From: JAPSGB01 sp963775185
GTDB lineage: Bacteria > Myxococcota_A > Polyangia > Polyangiales > Polyangiaceae
Direction: 5' to 3'
NCBI GenBank assembly: GCA_963775185.1
Contig: CAVZIE010000033.1
Coordinates: 248,001-312,000 of the forward strand
Length of the DNA stretch: 64,000 nt
Positions 1 to 8,058 of the stretch are shown piece after piece (the first letter of the stretch is position 1; each line of letters opens with the position of its first letter). The position numbers and the translations under genes were made by a program. Below the pieces are notes generated by a model. It was given only the letters and a program-made list of their open reading frames with translations. It did no database searches and was not told where the DNA came from.

Positions 1-411
1 CAGCTGGTGAAGTCGGGACTCACCCAGGCCAACAAGGGGCCGGACGAGATCGATGCGTCCCTCAGCGAGAAGCTGTCGGAGCTCAAGCCGCAGGCCGAGA
101 AGCGCGTCGGCGCGCTCTGGTCGCTGGCGAACATCGCGACCCTGATCGGCTTGCTCGGAACGGTGAGCGGTCTGATCCGGACGTTCGGAGCCATCGCCGC
201 ACCGGGCCTGTCGCAGGCCGACAAGCAGAGCATGCTGTCCAACGGTATCGCCGAAGCCATGTACAACACGGCCTTCGGCCTGGGCATCGCCGTGTTCTGC
301 ATGATCACGCACATCATCCTGCACACGCGCGCCAAGGCCATCCAGCATGACCTCGAGACGACGATGGAGCGGACCTTCAACCTGCTGACGCTGCAGCAGC
401 GCAGCCAGTAG
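1..411 (+). CDS. MotA/TolQ/ExbB proton-channel family protein, C-terminal part
   Basis: The frame is already open at base 1, so only the last 136 codons are visible and the true start lies outside the window. Two hydrophobic helices are seen (visible residues about 41-62 and 87-107), the first with the small-residue run GLLGTVSGLI that is typical of TolQ/ExbB pore helices. Known family members form an inner-membrane channel that passes protons and drives a TonB/TolA-like partner with ExbD/TolR. Two ExbD-like genes follow on the same strand (29 bp gap, then an overlap), so this is an ExbB-ExbD-ExbD operon. The transducer it energises is not visible next to it; the AgmX/PglI-like protein at 62574 is a candidate only by family. 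Confidence 0.9.
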   Translation, partial: QLVKSGLTQANKGPDEIDASLSEKLSELKPQAEKRVGALWSLANIATLIGLLGTVSGLIRTFGAIAAPGLSQADKQSMLSNGIAEAMYNTAFGLGIAVFCMITHIILHTRAKAIQHDLETTMERTFNLLTLQQRSQ

Positions 412-439
412 TCACTTCCCCGGAGCCCCTCGACAGCTC

Positions 440-997
440 ATGGAGAGCGCAAAGCTCAGTGCGGCCCAAAGGGCCAAGATCCGACGGCTCACCGAGCCGA
501 AGGAGCTGTCGCCCGACGAGGAGGGCGGCGAGCTCAACATCGTCCCCTTCCTCGACATCATCACCAACATCCTGATCTTCGTCCTGGCGACAATCGCGGT
601 GACTTTCACCGCGACCATCGACACCACGCCGCCGGCGAGCAAGGGCGCGGGCGTCCGCCCGGACGTGAAGGTCGAGGCCCTCAACTTGACCGTCCTGATC
701 GTCAACGACGGCTTCTCGCTGAAGGCATCGGGCGGCAACGTCGCACCGGGCTGCGAGGGCGTCGGCGCCGGTATCTCGATCCCGAAGCAGACGGGGCGCT
801 ACGACTACGCCGCGCTCACCAAGTGCGCTGCGAAGCTGAAGAACGCCAACGACGCGTTCAAGGACGAGAACCAGGTCTACATCAGCGCCAACAACGGCAC
901 CGACTACCAGACCATCATCAGCGTCATGGATGCCTTGCGGACCACGCCCGGCGGCGACGTCTTGTTCGACGACGTGAACTTCAAGGTGGCGCAATGA
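440..997 (+). CDS. ExbD/TolR biopolymer transport protein (first copy)
   Basis: 185 residues. It has a cytoplasmic N-terminus, one membrane helix (about residues 32-54) and a periplasmic domain, the standard ExbD/TolR layout. The helix carries the conserved proton-pathway aspartate (Asp39 in NIVPFLDIITN). The periplasmic part is longer than in E. coli ExbD (about 140 residues) and has a loop with two cysteines (in APGCEGVG and LTKCAAK) that might form a disulphide. The stop codon overlaps the start of the next gene (ATGA), implying translational coupling. The family works with the ExbB-type channel encoded just upstream. No strong Shine-Dalgarno is seen at the ATG, but the start fits the length of the cytoplasmic tail. 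Confidence 0.9.
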   Translation: MESAKLSAAQRAKIRRLTEPKELSPDEEGGELNIVPFLDIITNILIFVLATIAVTFTATIDTTPPASKGAGVRPDVKVEALNLTVLIVNDGFSLKASGGNVAPGCEGVGAGISIPKQTGRYDYAALTKCAAKLKNANDAFKDENQVYISANNGTDYQTIISVMDALRTTPGGDVLFDDVNFKVAQ

Positions 998-1587
998 GCC
1001 AGGGTGGTGCGCCGAAGGCGTCGACGGCGAAGTTCAAGGCCGAGCTCAGGAAGACGGCGCGCAAGCGCGCCGAGGACCCGGAGGCAAACTTCCTCAACAT
1101 CACGGCGATGCTCGACATCATGACGATCATCCTGGTGTTCCTGCTGAAGGCCCTGGGTGAGTCGAGCGCGTCCGTCCCGCAAAGCGACGACCTGAAGCTG
1201 CCCGGCTCGATCATCCGGACGCAGCCCTCGCAGGAGGGCGTCGTCGTCACGATCTCCAAGTCGCAGGTCATGGTGGGCGATCAGCAGGTGCTGCAGCTCC
1301 CCGGTCGCGAATCGCTGGTCCAGACCGGCGTCGGCGCGAGCTTCAAGCGCAGCGGCCCGAACGACCTCTTCATCGTGCCGCTGGGCAACGCGCTCCAGTC
1401 GGCACGCCGGACCGACAAGCTGATCCGCCAGGCCAAGGGCCTTGACCCGACGGCGTCGGAGGCGATTGTCATCGCCGACCAGACCACGCCTTATCGCCTG
1501 CTGATCGAGGTTCTCTACACCCTGGGGCAGAGCGAGTTCGGCAAGTACCATCTGATGGTCATGCAGACGAAGGCCATTCCCGACTGA
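994..1587 (+). CDS. ExbD/TolR biopolymer transport protein (second copy)
   Basis: 197 residues from the ATG at 994, which overlaps the previous stop by 4 bp (ATGA). The frame is open further upstream (to 823), but that part lies inside the first exbD gene and reads as arginine-rich shadow sequence. One membrane helix (about 34-52) carries the family aspartate (Asp41 in LNITAMLDIMTI). A long basic N-terminal tail precedes it and the periplasmic domain follows. Two different ExbD subunits next to one ExbB is common in delta-lineage bacteria; they probably form a mixed dimer inside the channel. A hairpin sits right after the stop codon. Confidence 0.9.
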   Translation: MSQGGAPKASTAKFKAELRKTARKRAEDPEANFLNITAMLDIMTIILVFLLKALGESSASVPQSDDLKLPGSIIRTQPSQEGVVVTISKSQVMVGDQQVLQLPGRESLVQTGVGASFKRSGPNDLFIVPLGNALQSARRTDKLIRQAKGLDPTASEAIVIADQTTPYRLLIEVLYTLGQSEFGKYHLMVMQTKAIPD

Positions 1588-1605
1588 CCCGACTGGGAGG
1601 TCGGG
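1588..1605 (+). terminator. Possible terminator hairpin after the exbB/exbD operon
   Basis: A perfect 6-bp stem, CCCGAC paired with GTCGGG around a 6-nt loop, begins directly after the second exbD stop. It is followed by a T-rich but broken stretch (GTGTCTTCTTCG), so it is at best a weak intrinsic terminator. Confidence 0.45.
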
Positions 1606-1832
1606 CCGTGTCTTCTTCGCTTGCGCCCCCTGTGTGCGGCGTGCTACCACCCGCTCGCTAGGCTCGTCGCTCCTGCAGCGGAGCGTCCCGGCCCCGGCCC
1701 TTGTGGCAGGTCGGCCGAGCCCCGAGGTCGATCTGTTGGCGGCAACGATGCCGCCTCCAACCGAAGACACCGGGGCTTGCTCCTCGCAGGCGCCATGGTG
1801 GCAGCAGGCGTAGCCGGGCTCGAGAAGCCGTC

Positions 1833-3995
1833 GTGATCGAAATCGGGCTGATCCTCGGGATCAACGTAGCGGGGCTCGCCTACGCGCTCTTGCTGGCCAG
1901 GTGGGTCCGGGCCAGGGATCCAGGGTCGGCGGAATCGAGGCGGATCGTCGGAGCCATCCGACGAGCCGCCCAGATGCTGTTGTGGCGCGAATACCGCGTC
2001 GTGGCGGCCGGCGCCCTCGGCCTCGCGGCGCTCGCGTTCGCCGTCCACGGCTACCTCGCCCACGCGGGCCGCGCGCCGGGCAGCATCGAGTCCGCGTTCT
2101 GGACGGCGGTCGCGATCGCGGCGGGGGCAGGCTGCAGCTGCCTGGTGGCCCACGTCGGCGCGCTCGAGGCGCTGGACGCGAGTCCGCGAACGGTCGCGGC
2201 GGCGCGGGTGAGCCTCGATCGCGCGCTGAGCATCGCCGTGCGCGCCGGCGGCGCAGCGGCGCTCATCGCACAGAGCCTGTGCACCCTCGCCGTGCTGGCG
2301 TTGTTCGCGCTCGTGTTCGCGATGAAGGGCGGACTGAAGCTGGCGCCGGCCGAAGCGGCACCGCTCGGTCTGTACGTGGCTTCGCTGCTGCCCGGCTTCG
2401 CCGTGGGCGCGACTGCGGCCGCGCTGGTGCTCCAGCGCGCTGGCTCGACCTTCCACGTGGCGAGCGACGTCGGCGCGGACGTTGCCGGCGAGCGCGATGC
2501 CGGCCTCGAGCACGACGACGCGCGCAATCCAGCGATCGTCGCCGACCTCGTCGGCGATCATGTCGGCCTGGCCGCCGTCCGCGTCGCGGATCTGTTCGCG
2601 TCTTCAGCGGTGGCAAACGTCGTGGCGATCTTCCTGGCGGCGCGGATACTCGCGAGCGGCGCGGCGTCCGCGGGGCTGTTGGCGCTCGTCGCTGTGCCGC
2701 TCGTGATCCACGCGTTCGGCGTCGTGGCGTCGGCATTCGGCGTGATGGCCGTGCGCTCGGACGAGCCCGGGAGTCCCGAAGCCGCGCTGCACCGCGGGCA
2801 CGCGACCACCGTCGTGATCGCGCTCGGCGGGATTGCCGGCACCGCGCTCTGGCTGCTCGGGGAACGGTACTGGTTGCGCTTCTTCCTGGCCGGTGCGCTC
2901 GGCCTGATCGCCGCGGGCGCGGTCGCGTACGCCGCCCGCTATCGCTCGGTACGTGGCTTCAGCCCGCTGCGCGACGTGCTCGATTCTCTGCGCGTCGGCG
3001 ATCCGGCGGCCGTCGGGCACGGGCTCGGCGCTGGCCTGGAAGCGGCGCTGCTGCCGATGCTCGTTGTCGGCGCGGCCACCGCCACCGCGTGGCAACTCGG
3101 CGAAGGCTCCGGGCTCGCCCACGGCGGGCTCGTGGGCACTGCCACGGCACTCATGGCGATGCTCGCCGGCGCGCCCTACGTCCTGGCGGTCGGCGCGTTC
3201 GGCCCGATCTCGGACAACGCGCGGGGCGTCGTCGCGATGACCCAGGCACAGACGTCGAACGACGTGCAGAAACGCACCGGACGGCTCGACGATGCTGGCT
3301 TCGGTTCAGCGGCCATGGCCCAGACCTACCTCATCATCGTCGGATGCTCGAGCGCGTTGCTGGTCGCCGCCACCTTGCCGCTGGCGATCGTCGCACAGAA
3401 GGTCGGGGTCGCGTCCGGTCAACCCGTCGCGCTCTGGAGCGGCGCGCTCGGCGCAGCCGTCGTGCTCGGCTACGCGGGCAGCACGGTCCGGGCGTCGATG
3501 CGCGGCGCACGCGCCGTGGCGCTCGAGGTCGAGCGGCAGCTCCGTGGCTTCCCGCGCGAGCGCGGCATGGCGAAGGTGCCGAAGGACTACACCCCGAGCT
3601 ACCGGAGCTGCATCGACATCACCACGCGCTCCGCACTCCAGGGGCTGACGGCGCCTATCGCCACGGTGATCCTGTTCCCGGCTGCGCTCGCGTTCGGTCT
3701 GCGGCTCGCATTCCACACGGACAACAGCGGCCTCGCCGCGGACTCGCTCACCTCGTTCGTGGCCGTGGCGTCGGTGACCGGGCTGATGGCGGCCCTGGTG
3801 TTCGACGGAGCACGTGCCACGCTGGGCGCAGCGCGGCGCGCAGCGCGCCCGCGCGGCAGCGTGTCGGGTTTCGCCGCGTCGGTGAGCGGCGACGCCATCG
3901 CCGATCTGCTCGGCAACGCCGCGGGTCCGGCGGCAAACCTGCTGGTCAAGCTCACTGCGATCGCGTGCCTCGCGATCGCGCCATTTCTGACGTGA
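1833..3995 (+). CDS. Membrane-bound pyrophosphatase (H+-PPase) homologue with degenerate active site
   Basis: About 720 residues from the GTG at 1833, rich in membrane helices, in the normal size range of proton-pumping pyrophosphatases. The start was chosen because the sequence upstream is arginine-rich non-membrane sequence. The family's three signature segments are recognisable but altered. Segment 1 (about residue 212) reads DVGADVAGERDAG where active enzymes have DVGADLVGKVEAG, and its DNVGDNVGD is DLVGDHVGL. Segment 2 (about 478-495) has RTGRLDDAGFGSAA, so the usual NTTKA..KG stretch is missing. Segment 3 (about 686-700) has GDAIADLLGNAAGP where GDTVGDPFKDTAGP is expected. The lysines and aspartates that bind Mg-pyrophosphate in the family are therefore largely gone, while a block such as PSYRSCIDITTRSAL is kept. 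It is probably not a working pyrophosphatase; its role is unknown. It is followed 25 bp later by the SNF2 gene. Confidence 0.8.
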   Translation: MIEIGLILGINVAGLAYALLLARWVRARDPGSAESRRIVGAIRRAAQMLLWREYRVVAAGALGLAALAFAVHGYLAHAGRAPGSIESAFWTAVAIAAGAGCSCLVAHVGALEALDASPRTVAAARVSLDRALSIAVRAGGAAALIAQSLCTLAVLALFALVFAMKGGLKLAPAEAAPLGLYVASLLPGFAVGATAAALVLQRAGSTFHVASDVGADVAGERDAGLEHDDARNPAIVADLVGDHVGLAAVRVADLFASSAVANVVAIFLAARILASGAASAGLLALVAVPLVIHAFGVVASAFGVMAVRSDEPGSPEAALHRGHATTVVIALGGIAGTALWLLGERYWLRFFLAGALGLIAAGAVAYAARYRSVRGFSPLRDVLDSLRVGDPAAVGHGLGAGLEAALLPMLVVGAATATAWQLGEGSGLAHGGLVGTATALMAMLAGAPYVLAVGAFGPISDNARGVVAMTQAQTSNDVQKRTGRLDDAGFGSAAMAQTYLIIVGCSSALLVAATLPLAIVAQKVGVASGQPVALWSGALGAAVVLGYAGSTVRASMRGARAVALEVERQLRGFPRERGMAKVPKDYTPSYRSCIDITTRSALQGLTAPIATVILFPAALAFGLRLAFHTDNSGLAADSLTSFVAVASVTGLMAALVFDGARATLGAARRAARPRGSVSGFAASVSGDAIADLLGNAAGPAANLLVKLTAIACLAIAPFLT

Positions 3996-4020
3996 AATCC
4001 TATACTTGTCGAGGAACAGC

Positions 4021-7000
4021 TTGTCGTCGCTAGCAGACGCTCTCTCCACACTGTCGGATCGCGGCCTGCGCCGCCTTCTCGGCGCACGAACTTTCCTGCG
4101 CGGACTCGACTACGAGAAACGCAAGGTCGTCGAAGACGTCGGCGTGAACGAATCGAGCGCGCACGGTCGCGTGAAGGGGTCCGACCCGGAGCCGTACGAC
4201 GTGACGATCCGCCTCGGTGGCGAAGGAATTACGTCACACTGCACGTGCCCGGCCTTCCAGAAGACCGGCCAGCACTGCAAGCACGTAGCGGCGCTGCTGA
4301 TCACCGTCCGCAATCAAGCCCGGGCGCAGCTCCCGCGCCGGGAACCGCAAGCGCCGCCGCCTCAGCAACACGCGCAGCAACAACAAGCAGCCGGCGACAG
4401 CAAGTCGAGCCGCCGCCGCGAGCGTCGGCGGCGCGCCCAGTCCCAGCAGCCGGCCGTGCCGCCCGGGCTCGCGCTGCCGCCGACCCCGCACGCGAGCGCG
4501 CGCCCGACGGGGATCGGCGCGTGGTTGGCCCCCGAGGGCGATCTGCGCAGGCTCAACCTGGAGTTCCGGATCCACGTGCGGCAGAGCGGCCTCACGGTCA
4601 CGGTCCTGGACACCGACGCCCGCGTGCCGCTCCTGCCGAGCGTCGCGCTGAAGTGGCAGGCGCTGGCGCCGACCCCGGACCGCGGAGCGCTGCGCGTGTT
4701 GTCGAGGTTCGAGAGCGGGAACCCGCGCCACCCCGCCGTCGACATCCGGGACGACGACGCCGCGGAATTGCTGCCGCTGCTGCGCGATCGTCGCGTGCTT
4801 CTGGAGCCGGCCCTGATGCAGCTGCGCTTCGCGGACGAACCGATCAAGCCGCGGTTCGATCTGGAAATGGTCGGCGCGGAGACGATCGTGGCCAAGGTGA
4901 CGTTCGAGCGCCAAGGCGACGGCCGGCGCTTCCAGCTCACGAGCGGCGGGTGGTTCCCCGGCGCTCCGGGTTGGCACATCGACACCAACGAAGGCATCGC
5001 GCGACCGATCGACCACCGTGTTTCGCCAGCCGCCCTGGGACGGCTGCTCAGGAGCGCGACGATCGCCGAGCCCGCGTCCGAGTTGATCAACATGATCACC
5101 TACGGGCTGCCGAAGGTGGCGCTGGAAATCGGAGCAGAGCTGCCCGATCTTTCGCAAGTCGCCGACGTCGTCGATCTGGAGCCGACGTTTCGCATGCGCG
5201 CCTCGGGGTCGATCACCGAAGCCAACGTGGCGCTGCGCGCGGCGTACGGCGATCTCGAGGTCGAGGTGCGCGCCGACGGGATCTCGCCGCCCATCTTGAT
5301 CCTGCCGCCCGAAGAGGGGCAGAAGCGGGCCAAGTGCATTCGCTGCGACATCGTCGCGCAACAAGATGCCGCGCAAACGCTCCTCGAGCTCGGGCTCTCG
5401 CCGGACGAGAGCGGCGAGTTCTTCGTCGCGGAAGGCGACCGGGCAATCGGCTTCTGGTCCGAGGGCGTCGGTTCGCTGCCCGAGGATTGGGATCTCTACG
5501 TGCCCGAGCACCTGCTGGGGACACACGTGCGCACGGCGGCCGTCACCTCCCACGCTCGCGTGTCCAGCGGCGTCGATTGGTTGAGCGTGAAGCTCGTGTT
5601 CGAGGCCGAAGGGATCGGGGTCGATCGCAACGAGCTGCTGCGATGTCTGCGCGAGGGCCAGAAGTTCGTACGGCTCAGCGACAACACCTACGCCCGCCTG
5701 GACGCGGACCGCGTGCAGTCCATCATCGATCGCGAGGTCGAGCTGCTCGCGGCCGCGGGCAAGTCGGGGAAGCTGCCGCTATCCCAAGCCGGACGCATCG
5801 AAGAGCTGCTGCAGCAGGCGAACGATTCCACGGTCAGCGCAGGCGCGCGCGCGCTGTTCCAGAAGCTGGCCAACATCGACGAGATCAAGACGATCAAGAA
5901 GCCCAGGGGGCTGAAAGCCACGCTTCGCCCGTACCAGGAGCAAGGGCTCTCGTGGTTGCACTTCATCCACGAGATCGGCTCCGGCGGTGTGCTGGCCGAC
6001 GACATGGGCCTGGGCAAGACGATCCAGACCATCGCTCTGCTGTTGTTCTTGAAGGGCGAGAAGAAGCAGAAGCCGCTCAGCGTGCTGATCGTCGCCCCGA
6101 CCAGCGTCGTGACGAACTGGGTTCGCGAGATTGAACGCTTTGCACCGTCGCTGACCACCGCCCTCTGGCACGGCGCCGGACGCCGGGAGCAGCAGAGCGA
6201 ACTCGAGAACGTCAACGTCATCATCACCAGCTACGCGCTGCTGCGCAGGGACATCGACCTGCTGAAGAAGCTTAAGCTGGACTACGCGATTCTCGACGAG
6301 GCGCAGGCGATCAAGAATCCGATCAGCGCCACCGCGCAGGCCGCGAAGGAGCTCTCGGCGGCGCATCGCCTGGCGCTGACGGGAACGCCGATCGAGAACC
6401 GGCTAAGCGAGATCTGGTCGATCTTCGAGTTCGTCAGCCCGGGCCTGCTGGGTCCGCTGCAGAAGTTCGAGGAGCGCTTCGCTCGCCCAATCGATCAGGG
6501 CGATTCGAAGCAGGCGGCGCGGCTCCGCGCGGCCATCCACCCATTCATCTTGCGACGGACCAAGCTCGAGGTCGCCAAGGACCTGCCGCCGAAGCTGGAG
6601 GTCGACAAGATCATCGATCTTGCGCCGGATCAGCGGGCTATCTACACGCAGGTCCTGCGGGAGGTGCGCGCGCAAGTTCTGGGCGAGGTGGAGCGTGTCG
6701 GCGTCGCGAAGAGCCAAATCCACATCCTCGCGGGCTTGACCAAGCTGCGCCAGGCAGCGTGCGACGCCCGGCTCCTTGGCTTGCCGCGCGAGTTCAGCCA
6801 CGAGGACAGCGGCAAACTGAGCGCCCTGCGCGAGCTGGTCGACGAAGTCGAGTCCGGCGGACACAAGGTGCTCGTCTTCAGCCAGTTCGTTTCAATGCTG
6901 AAGCTCATCCGCGCGGCCCTGGACGAGGACAAGATCCGGTACGAGTACCTGGACGGCAGCACGCTCGACCGCCCCGAGCGGATCGAGCACTTCCAGAGCG

Positions 7001-7320
7001 ATCCGACGATCCCCGTGTTCCTGATCAGCCTGAAGGCGGGCGGGTCGGGGCTGAACCTGACCGCGGCCGATACGGTGATCCACTTCGACCCCTGGTGGAA
7101 CCCCGCGGTCGAGGATCAGGCTTCCGACCGCGCCCACCGCATCGGCCAGACGAAGGTCGTCACCGTCTATCGCCTGGTCGCCGCTGGAACGATCGAGGAG
7201 AAGATCCTCCAGCTGAAGATGAAGAAGAAGGATCTGGTAGCCTCGGTCCTGAGCGAGGACGCGGGCGGCGCCAAACGCCTGACGCGCGACGACCTGGACG
7301 ATCTGTTCCGCGTCGACTGA
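4021..7320 (+). CDS. SWIM zinc-finger SNF2-family DEAD/DEAH-box helicase
   Basis: About 1100 residues. The TTG at 4021 is chosen because GAGGA lies 5 nt upstream; an in-frame TTG at 4006 has no such site. Order of parts: a SWIM zinc finger (CTCPAF then CKH, about residues 73-90), a Gln/Arg-rich linker (about 105-150), a long middle region, then a complete SNF2 motor. Motor motifs are DDMGLGKT (Walker A, about 660), LDEAQAIKNP (about 758), LTGTPIENRL, and the C-lobe motifs SLKAGGSGLNL and QASDRAHRIGQ. Such proteins use ATP to move along double-stranded DNA and remodel protein-DNA complexes; the SWIM finger is thought to bind DNA or protein. The exact cellular job is not predictable from sequence. 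A TATACT hexamer at 4001-4006 might be a -10 box, but no matching -35 is seen. Confidence 0.92.
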   Translation: MSSLADALSTLSDRGLRRLLGARTFLRGLDYEKRKVVEDVGVNESSAHGRVKGSDPEPYDVTIRLGGEGITSHCTCPAFQKTGQHCKHVAALLITVRNQARAQLPRREPQAPPPQQHAQQQQAAGDSKSSRRRERRRRAQSQQPAVPPGLALPPTPHASARPTGIGAWLAPEGDLRRLNLEFRIHVRQSGLTVTVLDTDARVPLLPSVALKWQALAPTPDRGALRVLSRFESGNPRHPAVDIRDDDAAELLPLLRDRRVLLEPALMQLRFADEPIKPRFDLEMVGAETIVAKVTFERQGDGRRFQLTSGGWFPGAPGWHIDTNEGIARPIDHRVSPAALGRLLRSATIAEPASELINMITYGLPKVALEIGAELPDLSQVADVVDLEPTFRMRASGSITEANVALRAAYGDLEVEVRADGISPPILILPPEEGQKRAKCIRCDIVAQQDAAQTLLELGLSPDESGEFFVAEGDRAIGFWSEGVGSLPEDWDLYVPEHLLGTHVRTAAVTSHARVSSGVDWLSVKLVFEAEGIGVDRNELLRCLREGQKFVRLSDNTYARLDADRVQSIIDREVELLAAAGKSGKLPLSQAGRIEELLQQANDSTVSAGARALFQKLANIDEIKTIKKPRGLKATLRPYQEQGLSWLHFIHEIGSGGVLADDMGLGKTIQTIALLLFLKGEKKQKPLSVLIVAPTSVVTNWVREIERFAPSLTTALWHGAGRREQQSELENVNVIITSYALLRRDIDLLKKLKLDYAILDEAQAIKNPISATAQAAKELSAAHRLALTGTPIENRLSEIWSIFEFVSPGLLGPLQKFEERFARPIDQGDSKQAARLRAAIHPFILRRTKLEVAKDLPPKLEVDKIIDLAPDQRAIYTQVLREVRAQVLGEVERVGVAKSQIHILAGLTKLRQAACDARLLGLPREFSHEDSGKLSALRELVDEVESGGHKVLVFSQFVSMLKLIRAALDEDKIRYEYLDGSTLDRPERIEHFQSDPTIPVFLISLKAGGSGLNLTAADTVIHFDPWWNPAVEDQASDRAHRIGQTKVVTVYRLVAAGTIEEKILQLKMKKKDLVASVLSEDAGGAKRLTRDDLDDLFRVD

Positions 7321-7339
7321 CGGGCGCGCAGCGCGCCCG
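7321..7339 (+). terminator. GC-rich hairpin directly after the SNF2 helicase stop
   Basis: CGGGCGCGC and GCGCGCCCG are perfect inverted arms around one base, starting right after the TGA of the helicase gene. There is no T-tract, so it may slow or protect the transcript end rather than act as a classical terminator. Confidence 0.4.
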
Positions 7340-7398
7340 CCCCCTGGCAGGTCGCGACACGCCGAGGACCACGGGCGGTCCGGCTGCCCCGGCGCTTC

Positions 7399-7860
7399 TC
7401 AGAAGTCGCCGGCGGGGGTCGACTGGCAGCCCATGCCGGTGTTCGTGCCGCACGGGCCGTTGGCCGTCACGCAGCAGGGCGTCCCGACGCCGGTGCTCGG
7501 GCAGAAAGCGTCCTGGCAAGTCCCGCCCCCGGAACCGCCGGCGCCCGTCCCGCCGAAGCCGCTCGTCCCGCCGGCCGCGGTGCCGCCGGTGCCGCCGGTC
7601 GCGCCGGCCGAGCCGCCGGTGCCGCCGGCCGCGGTGCCGCCGGTGCCGCCGGTCGCGCCGGTGCCGCCGGTTGCCCCGGTACCGCCCACGCCTCCGCTGG
7701 CGCCAGTGCCCGAAGAACCGCCGAACGCGACGTCTTTGCCGCCGTCTGTCGGGTTGTCGAAAACCCCATCGCCGGAGCTCGACGCGCACGAGATGGCCAG
7801 CATGAGCGCTGTGCCGGTGGCAAAGCTGAAACCAAGCGAGCGGGAAAGTCTGGAGCTCAC
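7399..7860 (-). CDS. Gly/Thr/Ala-rich exported lipoprotein
   Basis: 153 residues from a GTG at 7860, chosen because AGGAGG lies about 6 nt upstream on the minus strand; a longer frame reaches 7968 but would put a non-signal extension first. The N-terminus is a lipoprotein-type signal ending in LMLAISC. A low-complexity GGTGATGG-type stretch of about 70 residues follows, then a short cysteine-rich tail (CQDAFCPS, CCVTANGPC). Gly/Thr-rich linkers behind a lipobox are frequent in myxobacterial surface lipoproteins. The tail with six cysteines could be disulphide-bonded. No enzymatic domain is recognised. It lies alone between the helicase (convergent) and the end of rodA. Confidence 0.7.
   Translation of the reverse strand: MSSRLSRSLGFSFATGTALMLAISCASSSGDGVFDNPTDGGKDVAFGGSSGTGASGGVGGTGATGGTGATGGTGGTAAGGTGGSAGATGGTGGTAAGGTSGFGGTGAGGSGGGTCQDAFCPSTGVGTPCCVTANGPCGTNTGMGCQSTPAGDF
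7568..7661. repeat. 40-bp direct repeat inside the Gly-rich lipoprotein gene
   Basis: The 40-bp segment 7568-7607 recurs at 7622-7661 (offset 54 bp, a multiple of three), so repeat-number changes would keep the reading frame. The repeat encodes part of the GGTGGTAAGGTGG linker. It is the only clear tandem repeat seen in the left third of the window. Confidence 0.75.
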
Positions 7861-8058
7861 GGAGGGCCTCCTCGGCGTCGTTACTGCGGGTCGGTGTCCG
7901 CCCCGACGCGGCACTTGCGACGTCCACCAGTGTAACCGGAACGCCGTCGGATGACGAACTGAAAACACTCGGATTTCCGGGCTGCCGTGCGATCCGCGCT
8001 CCGGGATTTCCAGAAATGCCGCTTGTTTTCCGTTTCCGCTGCACGCTTCCGACGGCGG

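Noticed and set aside
823..993. Longer start for the second exbD gene
   Set aside because: The added part is Arg/His-rich and overlaps the first exbD; the ATGA overlap at 994 is the natural start.
1901..4033. A 710-codon plus-strand frame within the pyrophosphatase-like gene
   Set aside because: It is Arg-rich with no membrane helices; the overlapping frame carries the conserved membrane protein.
7556..7700. Regular GCCGCCGGT repeats looking like a CRISPR array
   Set aside because: The units run directly into each other with no unique spacers, and they encode the Gly-rich linker of a lipoprotein.
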